From: Bacteroidia bacterium
GTDB taxonomy: Bacteria; Bacteroidota; Bacteroidia; Bacteroidales; UBA932
Direction of reading: 5' to 3'
Assembly (NCBI GenBank): GCA_021153285.1
Contig: JAGKTT010000026.1
Span: forward strand, 1-29,246
Length of the DNA: 29,246 bases
Part shown: positions 1 through 7,050 of the stretch, in pieces
Numbering within the stretch: position 1 is the first letter of the stretch
Layout of the letters: every line of letters starts with the position of its first letter
Program-made: the position numbers and the translations under genes
Notes under the pieces: generated by a model
Seen by the model: only the letters and a program-made list of their open reading frames with translations
What the model was told of the DNA's origin: nothing
The model's database searches: none

Positions 1-1
1 T

Positions 2-175
2 GAATGGCAGGAGATAGAAGCATTAGAACTTGGCAATAAAAAAATAGACGAGCTCCGAAAAGAAATAAACAATATCAATATTCAAATGATAAAATTTTCG
101 GCTCTTGTTCCCAATTATGAGGAAAGCCTAATAAACGAGTTCTTACTGATGGGTATTTCGATAAAAGCTGCTTGA
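2..175 (+). CDS. Partial ORF, C-terminal 57 codons, unknown
   Basis: An open frame enters from the left edge and ends with TGA at 173-175. The predicted peptide is rich in Lys, Glu and Ile. Its first 30 residues have a heptad-like coiled-coil look (ELGNKKIDELRKEINNIN). I do not recognise the family. It overlaps the Abi_2 fragment on the other strand by about 100 bases, and that fragment has much better support, so this frame may be only partly genuine or fortuitous. Confidence is low. Confidence 0.25.
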   Translation, partial: EWQEIEALELGNKKIDELRKEINNINIQMIKFSALVPNYEESLINEFLLMGISIKAA

Positions 176-386
176 AATCTGCAACAAAAGTGTTGCCCAT
201 AGAAATGGAGTTAAGCCAATACACCACATAGCAGAGTTGCGGATAAAGTGTTTGTTCACGGAACGAGAAATCCGTAATCCATGTGTTTGGCATACGCATA
301 GGCATCATTGGCTTGACAGGAAAGACCCGATTTGACAGTCTTGAATGATGGGCGCAGCAATTACGAAGTACGGGTCTGGGTACGGA
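75..386 (-). pseudogene. Abi_2-family protein, C-terminal fragment
   Basis: Read leftwards, the frame opens after a TAA at 387-389 and runs to a TGA just before 75. It encodes about 104 residues that match the C-terminal part of Abi_2 (PF07751) abortive-infection-like proteins. The arginine-asparagine/CAHH motif appears as LRNCCAHHSRLSNR near 327-368, followed by a YPQLCYVVYWLN segment and the closing GFPHNWEQEP motif. The usual N-terminal half, about 200 residues, is absent. An ATG at 308 would give 77 residues, but homology clearly continues upstream of it, so that ATG is not the native start. The fragment stops where a terminator hairpin begins (389), next to the cfxA unit, which suggests a recombination junction truncated the gene. 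The family is associated with phage defence and mobile elements; this remnant is unlikely to function. Confidence 0.72.
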
Positions 387-388
387 TT

Positions 389-430
389 AAAAGGCTAAGT
401 GATTATTTTCAGTCATTTAGCCTTTTTAAT
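389..430. terminator. Hairpin terminator left of cfxA
   Basis: Arms 389-402 and 413-426 pair over 14 bp with one G-U pair (AAAAGGCTAAGTGA with TCATTTAGCCTTTT). A T run follows on the plus strand and an A run precedes it, so it could act in either direction. It lies between the truncated Abi_2 fragment and cfxA, probably at or near the left boundary of the acquired segment. Confidence 0.6.
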
Positions 431-507
431 TATCTAATTTTTCCCCACATTTTCCCCACAGCTGTCTATTTATATATTTTAGAAACATATTTTTCCGTAA
501 AGTTATG

Positions 508-515
508 TACCTTTG
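508..515 (+). promoter_or_regulatory. Predicted -7 box of the cfxA promoter
   Basis: TACCTTTG fits the Bacteroidetes -7 consensus TAnnTTTG and lies 47 bases before the cfxA ATG. The -33 region has only T-rich sequence (around 476-482) and no clean TTTG. The predicted leader is AT-rich with no Shine-Dalgarno site. Confidence 0.55.
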
Positions 516-562
516 TCGGCAAATAAAGATATTCTCGTCAAACAAATATAAATAATATAAAC

Positions 563-1528
563 ATGGAAAAAAACAGAAAAAAACAAATCGTAGTTTTGAG
601 TATAGCTTTAGTTTGCATTTTCATCTTGGTATTTTCATTGTTCCATAAATCAGCGACAAAAGATAGCGCAAATCCTCCTTTAACAAATGTTTTGACTGAT
701 AGCATTTCTCAAATTGTCTCAGCTTGTCCTGGCGAAATTGGTGTGGCGGTTATTGTTAATAACAGAGATACGGTTAAGGTCAATAATAAGAGTGTTTATC
801 CTATGATGAGTGTGTTTAAGGTTCATCAGGCATTAGCTCTTTGTAATGACTTTGACAATAAAGGAATTTCACTTGATACCTTAGTAAATATAAATAGGGA
901 TAAACTTGACCCAAAGACTTGGAGTCCTATGCTGAAAGATTATTCAGGGCCAGTCATATCATTGACAGTGAGAGATTTGCTGCGTTATACTCTTACTCAG
1001 AGTGACAACAATGCAAGCAACCTTATGTTTAAGGATATGGTTAATGTCGCTCAAACAGATAGTTTTATAGCCACACTCATTCCTCGTTCAAGTTTTCAGA
1101 TAGCTTATACGGAAGAGGAAATGTCGGCTGACCATAACAAGGCTTACTCTAACTATACATCTCCTCTTGGTGCTGCAATGTTGATGAATCGTTTGTTTAC
1201 TGAAGGTCTTATCGATGATGAGAAACAAAGTTTCATTAAGAATACGTTAAAAGAATGCAAAACAGGTGTAGATAGGATAGCAGCTCCACTTCTTGATAAA
1301 GAAGGGGTTGTTATAGCGCATAAGACAGGTTCAGGTTATGTTAATGAAAATGGTGTTCTTGCAGCTCACAATGATGTTGCCTATATATGTCTGCCTAATA
1401 ATATCAGTTATACCTTAGCGGTATTTGTTAAGGATTTCAAGGGAAATGAATCACAAGCGTCACAATATGTTGCGCATATATCAGCTGTAGTATATTCTTT
1501 ATTAATGCAAACTTCAGTAAAATCTTAA
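563..1528 (+). CDS. cfxA: CfxA-family class A beta-lactamase
   Basis: This serine beta-lactamase hydrolyses penicillins and many cephalosporins in the periplasm. It is 321 residues long, the usual CfxA length. An N-terminal hydrophobic segment (about 8-27) serves as signal peptide or lipid-type anchor. Active-site motifs are in order: S83-V-F-K86 (nucleophile and Lys), S147-D-N149, an omega-loop region rich in Glu (184-186), and K254-T-G256. I recognise the sequence as CfxA but do not assign an allele number. CfxA is known from the mobilizable transposon Tn4555 and related elements in Bacteroides, Prevotella and Capnocytophaga. Here the gene lies between two hairpin terminators, beside a truncated Abi_2 gene and a likely relaxase remnant, and its AT content is higher than that of the housekeeping genes downstream. 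All of this indicates acquisition. No frameshift or missing catalytic residue is seen, so it should confer resistance if expressed. Confidence 0.96.
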   Translation: MEKNRKKQIVVLSIALVCIFILVFSLFHKSATKDSANPPLTNVLTDSISQIVSACPGEIGVAVIVNNRDTVKVNNKSVYPMMSVFKVHQALALCNDFDNKGISLDTLVNINRDKLDPKTWSPMLKDYSGPVISLTVRDLLRYTLTQSDNNASNLMFKDMVNVAQTDSFIATLIPRSSFQIAYTEEEMSADHNKAYSNYTSPLGAAMLMNRLFTEGLIDDEKQSFIKNTLKECKTGVDRIAAPLLDKEGVVIAHKTGSGYVNENGVLAAHNDVAYICLPNNISYTLAVFVKDFKGNESQASQYVAHISAVVYSLLMQTSVKS

Positions 1529-1559
1529 ACTGCACTTGCTTTGATAATTAATGATAAAC

Positions 1560-1601
1560 AATCTAAAAGCACTCTAATCGTTATCGGAGTGCTTTTAGAT
1601 T
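1560..1601. terminator. Terminator after cfxA
   Basis: This is a perfect 15-bp stem (1560-1574 with 1587-1601, beginning AATCTAAAAGCACTC) with a 12-base loop, 31 bases after the cfxA stop. It is A/T-rich at the base on both sides and can work in both directions, insulating cfxA from the convergent ORF at 1621-1917. Confidence 0.75.
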
Positions 1602-1620
1602 ACTAATCAAATTGCTTCTA

Positions 1621-1917
1621 TTATAATTTGAATCCTCTACTTTTTCTTTCTTCCTGTTGCGGCACTCTTGCTCCATATCTAAGCCTGTGCCATTGCTCCC
1701 TGAACCAGTCGGCAATCGGCTTCCTGTTTATTGTCAGGTTCAGCCTGCTTTCATCGTCAGGGTCATTTTCCACCCTTAAAATATCATCCTTTATATCAAA
1801 GTTCCGCCTGTGTTGCTCGGAATAGATTTTACCGCTACATTTCAGGGCTTCTTTTTTGACTATAAGACTTTCAGTCATTTCTTTAGAGAATCCCAGCATG
1901 GCACAAAACTTTTCCAT
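1621..1917 (-). pseudogene. Probable relaxase (Mob) C-terminal remnant
   Basis: The frame encodes 98 residues from an ATG at 1917, with an in-frame stop only four codons upstream. The C-terminal half (NLTINRKPIADWFREQW, then a basic tail ending SRGFKL) resembles the tails of Bacteroides mobilization relaxases as I remember them. No relaxase catalytic motif (Tyr, HxHxH-type histidines) is present. It therefore reads as the detached end of a mobilization protein left beside cfxA, which fits a decayed Tn4555-like mobilizable element. The assignment rests on tail similarity and context only; it could instead be a small independent accessory protein. Confidence 0.4.
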
Positions 1918-1968
1918 GCGCAGGAATCAATGAATTTGATTTATTGCGGTAGATTTATTAAATTTGAT

Positions 1969-1976
1969 TACTTTTG
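1969..1976 (+). promoter_or_regulatory. -7 box before the hairpin RNA
   Basis: TACTTTTG matches TAnnTTTG exactly. A TTG at 1944-1946, 22 bases upstream, is an acceptable -33 partner. Transcription would start near 1983 and run into the extended hairpin at 2037-2157 and the ORF beyond. Confidence 0.5.
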
Positions 1977-2036
1977 TTGAGAAATTAAGACTTCAAATAC
2001 AATTTTGATATAATATTTACGCAGTTGCGTGAACGT

Positions 2037-2157
2037 GTAGACTCAAAAACCTGGCGGTATATATTGAACCCTACAGACGTTCAAGCGAGTGCCCATACTT
2101 TGTATGGGCCAGTGCTTGATGTAGGGTTTTGGCTCCCGCCAGGTGCCATGAGTTTAC
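2037..2157 (+). ncRNA. Extended-hairpin structured RNA candidate
   Basis: Five nested helices form one long imperfect hairpin of about 41 bp: 2037-2045/2149-2157, 2049-2057/2136-2144, 2067-2075/2120-2128, 2081-2086/2114-2119 and 2091-2098/2102-2109 with a TTT loop. Internal loops separate them; the largest lies between the second and third helices (2058-2066 opposite 2129-2135). With the upstream promoter the transcript would be about 175 nt. A rod with a mid-stem bubble is the general design of 6S RNA, but I see no sequence signature that proves this. Alternatives are a 5' UTR element for the ORF at 2183 or the terminal structure of a mobile element. No T-run terminator follows the hairpin. 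Confidence 0.45.
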
Positions 2158-2182
2158 TTGAGCAGTGGTCCATACTTCTTTT

Positions 2183-2707
2183 ATGAAACAGTCCGTTCTA
2201 AATACCCAGTTGCACCAGCTGATTGACAATGAGTTTTCTGATGAGTTTGTGGAGTTCTGTCAGCGTGTAGTTCCAAAATATCCTGTTGCTGCTGATCTTT
2301 GTGATAAGGTCAATATGTGCTATGATATGCTGGGAAATGCAATGATTGTTTTCTCTGGTTATCGAGTTGAGGAGTTCGCAGAGTTTGCTAAGTCTGCTCA
2401 GTTGATGGTGCAGCAGGAGGTTAAGAGTGGAAGATGGAATAATATTCCTTCAGATGAATGCGTGGCTGCAGAACTTATTGCTCGAAGGTGCTATGAGGGG
2501 ATGACTGAGAGCAAGGTTGATGAAACGGATCCTTTGAGGGTGTATTTGGCGATAGGTCTTTATTGTTATGTGAGTGTTATACTGGTTGCAGACTTTGATG
2601 GCAATAGTTTCATGAGGCTGTTTATTCTTGCCTGGTTCATTTATTATAGCACTATTTTGAGTTTTGAGAACGGTATTCCAAGTTCTGGTACTACTGTCGT
2701 GTCATAA
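2183..2707 (+). CDS. Unrecognised protein with hydrophobic C-terminus
   Basis: I do not recognise this 174-residue protein. The frame could also start at a GTG at 2165; the ATG at 2183 (MKQSVLNTQLHQLIDNEF) is preferred because it follows the hairpin and starts the acidic, helical-looking N-terminus. Neither start has a ribosome-binding site. Residues about 125-165 (from 2183) are strongly hydrophobic (GLYCYVSVILVADF, then LFILAWFIYYSTIL), suggesting one or two membrane helices. The 3' end overlaps the convergent amidase gene by 17 bases. It lies directly behind the extended hairpin and may share its transcript. Confidence 0.55.
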   Translation: MKQSVLNTQLHQLIDNEFSDEFVEFCQRVVPKYPVAADLCDKVNMCYDMLGNAMIVFSGYRVEEFAEFAKSAQLMVQQEVKSGRWNNIPSDECVAAELIARRCYEGMTESKVDETDPLRVYLAIGLYCYVSVILVADFDGNSFMRLFILAWFIYYSTILSFENGIPSSGTTVVS

Positions 2708-3287
2708 GGTATTCGATTATGCCTTCTACGTGCAGATCTGTGATTGCTCGTTTGCCTTCACGTGATTCTATATATGCCAGGTCTTCTTTGTTTGTAAAGA
2801 ATCCGTTTTCTGTGAGTACGGCCGGAGATATGGTTTTCTTGAGTATGTAGAAGGATTCTTCGTAGTCGATATCCTGGTCTGAGAAATCTCCTCTGAGGTG
2901 AAGGTTTGGGAGGTATTTCTGGGCTGCTTGGGCTATGCAGGTGGCGAGTTTATCTGATTCGGTTTTTCCTTTGGAGGTGTATATGCTCCAGCCTTTTGGG
3001 GATGTCCATTCTTTGCCGTTGCCGAAGGCGTTGGCGTGTATGCTTATGATGATTACTTGGTCTTTGCCATGTAGTGATGTGTGGGCGTTTGCTCTTGATG
3101 CGCGTTCTTTTAGCGGAATGTCGGTGTCTTCTGGGACTAGAAGTTCTGCGTCATAGCCTCTGTCTTTGAGTTCGTATACGATGTTTCTTGAGATTTCGCG
3201 GTTGAATTGGGCTTCGAGGAATCTGCCGTCTGGGGAGCGTTTGCCGGGGGTGTTGAGTCCGTGGCCGGGGTCTATGAGGATTTTCAT
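2691..3287 (-). CDS. N-acetylmuramoyl-L-alanine amidase (Amidase_3)
   Basis: This 198-residue zinc amidase cleaves the amide bond between N-acetylmuramic acid and the stem peptide of peptidoglycan. It is a bare Amidase_3 catalytic domain. Predicted zinc ligands are H9 (in DPGHG), E25 and H84 (SIHANA), with catalytic E160 in LTENGFF. There is no signal peptide and no cell-wall-binding domain, as in the small stand-alone amidases common in Bacteroidales genomes and their mobile or phage-derived segments. It is transcribed divergently from the candidate small RNA at about 3375 and convergently with the unknown ORF. In Bacteroides this amidase type is often preceded by a tiny smalltalk protein gene; none is seen here. 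Export or release would need another route, so its role (remodelling or lysis) is open. Confidence 0.9.
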   Translation of the reverse strand: MKILIDPGHGLNTPGKRSPDGRFLEAQFNREISRNIVYELKDRGYDAELLVPEDTDIPLKERASRANAHTSLHGKDQVIIISIHANAFGNGKEWTSPKGWSIYTSKGKTESDKLATCIAQAAQKYLPNLHLRGDFSDQDIDYEESFYILKKTISPAVLTENGFFTNKEDLAYIESREGKRAITDLHVEGIIEYLMTRQ

Positions 3288-3321
3288 GTCGTTATTGGCG
3301 ACAGTTCTGAGATTCCTTTTG

Positions 3322-3329
3322 CAAAATTA
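3322..3329 (-). promoter_or_regulatory. -7 box of the amidase promoter
   Basis: On the minus strand this reads TAATTTTG, a full match to TAnnTTTG, 35 bases before the amidase ATG. The -33 region is only T-rich (around 3350-3356). Confidence 0.5.
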
Positions 3330-3360
3330 GTGATTTAAGGGAGATTTTGAAAAAGATGAG

Positions 3361-3443
3361 TATCTTTGCAGAAATCGTGAATTTATTTATTTCACGTTTT
3401 AATATCCACCAGTCCGGAATTCCATTGGGATTTCGGACTTTTT
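3361..3443 (+). ncRNA. Candidate small RNA with its own promoter and terminator
   Basis: A -7 box TATCTTTG occupies 3361-3368, so transcription would begin near 3375. The transcript would immediately form a hairpin (CGTGAA 3376-3381 with TTCACG 3391-3396) and then a 13-bp terminator stem (3411-3423 with 3427-3439, two wobble pairs, ATT loop) followed by five T. No ORF of useful size lies within. The unit is about 70 nt and points away from the amidase and toward the tRNA terminator. The -33 region is weak. Confidence 0.4.
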
Positions 3444-3488
3444 CGTTCTCCTTAGATTCATAGTAACGTTATAGTAACGTTTTAAAAC

Positions 3489-3523
3489 AAAAACCCTCGT
3501 AGAATGCATCTACGAGGGTTTTT
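3489..3523 (-). terminator. Terminator of tRNA-Phe
   Basis: A 15-bp perfect stem (3489-3503 with 3509-3523, 5-base loop) directly follows the tRNA 3' end. It is rich in G-C at the top, with A/T tracts at the base and more T on the minus strand beyond it. It overlaps the last base of the tRNA CCA end. Confidence 0.8.
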
Positions 3524-3598
3524 GGTGGTGCCACCGGGAATCGAACCAGGGACACAAGGATTTTCAGTCCTTTGCTCTACCAACTGAGCTATGGCACC
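3523..3598 (-). tRNA. tRNA-Phe (GAA)
   Basis: This is a 76-nt tRNA on the minus strand. The acceptor arm GGTGCCA pairs with TGGCACC. The D-loop TTGGTAGAGC and T-arm GGTTCGATTCC are intact. The anticodon GAA is at 3563-3565, and the discriminator A plus CCA are encoded. It has its own promoter and terminator, so it is a single-gene unit. Confidence 0.97.
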
Positions 3599-3638
3599 TT
3601 TTTGAGGTCTCAAACGCTGTTCTTATCGTTTGGGATTG

Positions 3639-3669
3639 CAAAGGTAGACATTTTTTCTTTACCTCCAAA
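3639..3669 (-). promoter_or_regulatory. tRNA-Phe promoter
   Basis: On the minus strand TTTG (3666-3669) is followed after exactly 19 bases by TACCTTTG (3639-3646). This is the best -33/-7 pair in the window. It lies about 40 bases upstream of the tRNA. Confidence 0.75.
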
Positions 3670-3703
3670 CTTTTTTTATACTTTTTACTAAAAAAGTGCA
3701 TTT

Positions 3704-3736
3704 TTTGTGCAAAAAAGTGGTTTTTTCGTATCTTCG
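3704..3736 (+). promoter_or_regulatory. priA promoter
   Basis: TTTG (3704-3707), 21 bases, then TATCTTCG (3729-3736), a one-base variant of TAnnTTTG. The start codon is only nine bases after the -7 box, so the leader must be very short. An AGGAG at 3738-3742 is unusual for this phylum and may compensate if the real start site lies further upstream. Confidence 0.5.
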
Positions 3737-3744
3737 CAGGAGTT

Positions 3745-5985
3745 ATGAAGCAGAAAAGATACATATCCGTGATACTTCCTCTCCGGTTGGAGTGGGAACC
3801 GAGCTATTCACTTCCTGATAATATCGAGAGAATCGAGGTCGGAGAGAGGGTGAAGGTAAAGTTTGCCAATAAGGAATATACCGGAGTGGTATCTGAGGTC
3901 GACATAATACCGGAAACAGACCCTAAGAAAATCAAGCCTGTCATATCCATTGAAGAAGGGATAGGCAAGATCCGAAGTGAGGAAATCGATTTATGGAGGG
4001 CTGTCGCAGATTATTATCTTTGCAGCATCGGTGAGGTTTACAAAGCAGCATACCCACAGATGAAGGTCAATATGGAAGAAGCGAGGGCTTCAGCACGCGA
4101 GAAAGCTGCTGCAAGAAAGGAGAAACTGACTGAAAGCATAAGGCAAAGGATTGCCAAGCTTGAGATAAGGGTGGAGAAAAGGAAGGAACAGCTGGCAAAA
4201 GCAAAGAAAGAATCCACCAGAGAGGCCGCAGTAAAGGCTTTGGATGAGGCAGTCAAAGACCTTGAAAGGGCATATGAGGCCTTGAACAATATCACAAAAG
4301 GTAAGGACAGAATCAATGCGACAGAAATAATATACAAGGAAATACAGCTCAGCCCTGCACAATCGAAGGCTTATTCTGACGTAAAGACTGGTATGGCCAA
4401 AGGAAAACCTGTTATGCTGAATGGAGTAACAGGATCCGGAAAGACTGAAATTTATATGAAGCTGGCACAGGAATGCCTTAAGAAAGGCCGGAACGTGCTC
4501 TATCTGGTACCAGAAATAGCTCTGAGCCGCCAGCTTGAGGACAGACTTTACGAACAGTTCGGGGACAGCCTTCTGACTTTTCATTCAGGCGAAACCGCTG
4601 CCTCGAGAATGAATACCACTGAATCCATAAGGGAGTCAGCGGTAAATAAGAGAAACTATATACTGCTTGGAACAAGATCAGCATTATTCCTGCCTCATAA
4701 CCATCTGGGACTTGTCATTGTGGATGAGGAACACGACAATTCATACAAACAGGACTCTCCGGCTCCAAGGTATAACGGTCGCGACACAGCCCTGATGCTG
4801 CACAGAATACACGATTGCGCCATCATATTGGGCTCAGCAACACCTTCTCTCGAGGAGATATACAACTGCCGTTTCGGGAAACACCACCTGGTCGAACTTA
4901 AGGAAAGGTTTCACGGCAGCGAAGATGCTGATATTGAAATAATTGACACCAAGGCAGAAAGAAAGAAGAACGGAATGAGGGGAAATTTTTCCATCAAGCT
5001 CATTGGCCGCATACAGCAGACTCTGGACGACAGAGGGCAGGTAGTGATCCTCCGTTCGAGAAGAGCCTGGGCTTCAGCAATGCAGTGTTCGATGTGCGGT
5101 GAGATTGTCAAATGTCCTCACTGTAATGTAAGTCTGAGTCTTCATCGGGGAGGAAGGATGCTTTGTCATTATTGCGGCTGGTCTGCACCCTATTCAGGAA
5201 AATGCGGCAGATGTGCAGGAGAATTGAAGAATCTCGGCGCAGGAACCCAAAGGATAGAGGAAGAAGCGGCTGCACTCTTCCCTAAAGCGCGCATCGCCCG
5301 CCTTGACAGTGACACGGCCCAGAACAAGAGATTCGAAGCCAGGACTATCAGAGACTTCGCAAAAGGAGAGATAGACATACTCATCGGTACTCAGATCGTG
5401 ACCAAGGGCTTTGATTTCAGCAGGTTGAGACTTGTGGCTGTGGTGGCGGCCGACTCTTTACTTGGAATCCAGGATTTCAGGGCAGATGAAAAAGCCCTGC
5501 ATCTGCTGGAACAGTTCCGTGGAAGATGTGGCCGTAGAGAAGAAAAAGGGCTTTTTGTCATTCAGACATCGCAACCTCAGCACCCAGTATATCAAAGAAT
5601 TGCGAATAATGAAACCACAGCCCTCAATTCCTCCCTTCTTCAGGAAAGGAAAGATTTCAATTTCCCGCCATATACAAGGATAATCGAAATCAACATAAAG
5701 GATAACTTCGAAGACAGGGCAGAGAGAATGTCCGAAAGACTGGCTGCAGATCTCAGAAAAAGTATTGTCCGGGAAGGAGATACCATACTCGATTCTCCTA
5801 TAACAGGTCCATACTCCCCTGTCGTAGACAAAGTAGCCGACCAGCATATAAGGACAATAAGACTGAGCCTGAAAAAAGACCGCACTCTGACATCAGAAAA
5901 GGAAAAGCTGAGAAAAGCCGTCAACGTTTTCGAGAAAGAAAACCGTTACGACGGACATATAACGATAAATGTCGACCCTTCTTAA
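3745..5985 (+). CDS. priA: Primosomal protein N' (replication restart helicase PriA)
   Basis: PriA binds stalled or repaired forks and reloads the replicative helicase. The 746-residue protein has an N-terminal 3'-fork-binding domain (about 1-105), the helicase core with Walker A GVTGSGKT (227-234) and DEEH (327-330), and a zinc module with all eight cysteines (C448, C451, C457, C460, C474, C477, C487, C490) inserted between the two helicase lobes. The C-terminal domain follows. Residues about 110-190, where family members carry a winged helix, instead form a very charged, Ala/Lys/Glu-rich predicted coiled coil. The start is supported by AGGAG three bases before the ATG. The gene converges with the lipid-kinase gene and overlaps it by four bases. 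It is confidently PriA; only the insert is odd. Confidence 0.96.
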   Translation: MKQKRYISVILPLRLEWEPSYSLPDNIERIEVGERVKVKFANKEYTGVVSEVDIIPETDPKKIKPVISIEEGIGKIRSEEIDLWRAVADYYLCSIGEVYKAAYPQMKVNMEEARASAREKAAARKEKLTESIRQRIAKLEIRVEKRKEQLAKAKKESTREAAVKALDEAVKDLERAYEALNNITKGKDRINATEIIYKEIQLSPAQSKAYSDVKTGMAKGKPVMLNGVTGSGKTEIYMKLAQECLKKGRNVLYLVPEIALSRQLEDRLYEQFGDSLLTFHSGETAASRMNTTESIRESAVNKRNYILLGTRSALFLPHNHLGLVIVDEEHDNSYKQDSPAPRYNGRDTALMLHRIHDCAIILGSATPSLEEIYNCRFGKHHLVELKERFHGSEDADIEIIDTKAERKKNGMRGNFSIKLIGRIQQTLDDRGQVVILRSRRAWASAMQCSMCGEIVKCPHCNVSLSLHRGGRMLCHYCGWSAPYSGKCGRCAGELKNLGAGTQRIEEEAAALFPKARIARLDSDTAQNKRFEARTIRDFAKGEIDILIGTQIVTKGFDFSRLRLVAVVAADSLLGIQDFRADEKALHLLEQFRGRCGRREEKGLFVIQTSQPQHPVYQRIANNETTALNSSLLQERKDFNFPPYTRIIEINIKDNFEDRAERMSERLAADLRKSIVREGDTILDSPITGPYSPVVDKVADQHIRTIRLSLKKDRTLTSEKEKLRKAVNVFEKENRYDGHITINVDPS

Positions 5986-6956
5986 GGAATCAATATATTC
6001 AATTGATGGTCAAGGATATCGAAACGTACTGGGGCCTCTCCTATAACTTCCCCATCGACTTCAACCGGGGCGACATCACCTTCCGGAAGAACCAGAATGG
6101 ATTTACTTCTGGCTGTCACAAGCTCACGAACCGCCAGGAATCGGCCATTGAAAAGCTTAGGAACTTCCTTAGCAATTTTCATAAGAGGAAGATCAGGGAT
6201 AATGGTAATATCCAGAAGCCCGTCATCAGGAAGGGCACCAGGAGTCTGACGCATTCCACCTCCGGAGTATCTGCCTATACCGAAAGCTATTGAAAGATAA
6301 GGTCCTGAGAATATCTCTTCCCCATCACAGACCACCCTTGCCGAAAAAGCAGCGCGATGAATGATATTATAAAGCAATGATGTAACATATAATATCTTAC
6401 CTCTTTTACCCTGCTTCTTTGCGGCATTTACTCTTACGCATACTTGTGCATCAAGTCCTATACCACCTACATTGGCCATATACGAAACTGCCATTGTCTT
6501 TTCCTGCGGAAGCGAGGACGGATCAAGCAGACTTACCTTTACCACATCCTGCTTTGAGATTCTGCCACTTTTCAGCAGTGCAGCTGCCTTGACAATATCC
6601 TTAGGTACACCGGATGTCTTGATCCAGTCATTGCCTGATCCAACCGGAATCACAGCCAAGGTGAAATCCTCAAGCGAAACAGACTCATCCTGATCTACAA
6701 AGGACATAATTCCGCCAAGGACATCGTGGATGGTGCCATCCCCTCCGACTGCTATCAGCTTCCTGCATCCGCTCTTGCACGCACTATAAGTCAGAGTGGC
6801 CGCATTGCCGCACTCGCCTGTTACATAAGTATTGAAAGAAATACCGTCAGACCTGAGCCGGGCCTCCGCACGACACCACAAAGATGCAGCCTTTGAAGAA
6901 GCTGCAAAGCTGTTCACGATAGCGCACCACTTATCAGGATTGAATGTCACTTGCAT
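5982..6956 (-). CDS. Diacylglycerol/lipid kinase family protein
   Basis: This 324-residue member of the DAGK catalytic family (YegS/DgkB/LCB5 type) probably phosphorylates a diacylglycerol-like lipid with ATP. The nucleotide-binding motif GGDGT is at 71-75 and the second conserved loop PVGSGNDW at 104-111. A GIGLDA segment and a C-terminal beta-domain with GDG-type elements follow. The start chosen is the ATG at 6956 (MQVTFNPDKWCAIVN), the first residue that aligns with family N-termini. The frame is open to 7079, but that stretch contains the gene's own -7 box and would encode an unrelated hydrophobic extension. It is divergent from parA. Confidence 0.9.
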   Translation of the reverse strand: MQVTFNPDKWCAIVNSFAASSKAASLWCRAEARLRSDGISFNTYVTGECGNAATLTYSACKSGCRKLIAVGGDGTIHDVLGGIMSFVDQDESVSLEDFTLAVIPVGSGNDWIKTSGVPKDIVKAAALLKSGRISKQDVVKVSLLDPSSLPQEKTMAVSYMANVGGIGLDAQVCVRVNAAKKQGKRGKILYVTSLLYNIIHRAAFSARVVCDGEEIFSGPYLSIAFGIGRYSGGGMRQTPGALPDDGLLDITIIPDLPLMKIAKEVPKLFNGRFLAVRELVTARSKSILVLPEGDVAPVEVDGEVIGEAPVRFDILDHQLNILIP

Positions 6957-7010
6957 AATAATCAAACGATTAAATCTGTAACTATCCTTCTCAGAGCAAG
7001 AAGTTATCAA

Positions 7011-7018
7011 CAAAAGTA
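7011..7018 (-). promoter_or_regulatory. -7 box of the lipid-kinase promoter
   Basis: On the minus strand TACTTTTG matches TAnnTTTG, 54 bases before the chosen start. Its position inside the longer open frame argues against the upstream start. It lies back to back with the parA promoter. Confidence 0.5.
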
Positions 7019-7050
7019 GTAAATAAAGCCAAGGAATGAAATAATTTTTG

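Noticed and set aside
332..526. 64-codon plus-strand frame upstream of cfxA
   Set aside because: It runs through the terminator hairpin (389-430) and the cfxA -7 box, has a low-complexity translation, and overlaps the Abi_2 fragment antisense.
2935..3156. 73-codon plus-strand frame within the amidase gene
   Set aside because: It is antisense to a well-supported amidase with intact zinc ligands, and shows no motif of its own.
4038..4584. Two minus-strand frames (99 and 164 codons) inside priA
   Set aside because: They are the reverse of the Lys/Glu-rich coiled coil and helicase region. They are Leu/Phe/Ser-rich by composition, with no promoter or homology.
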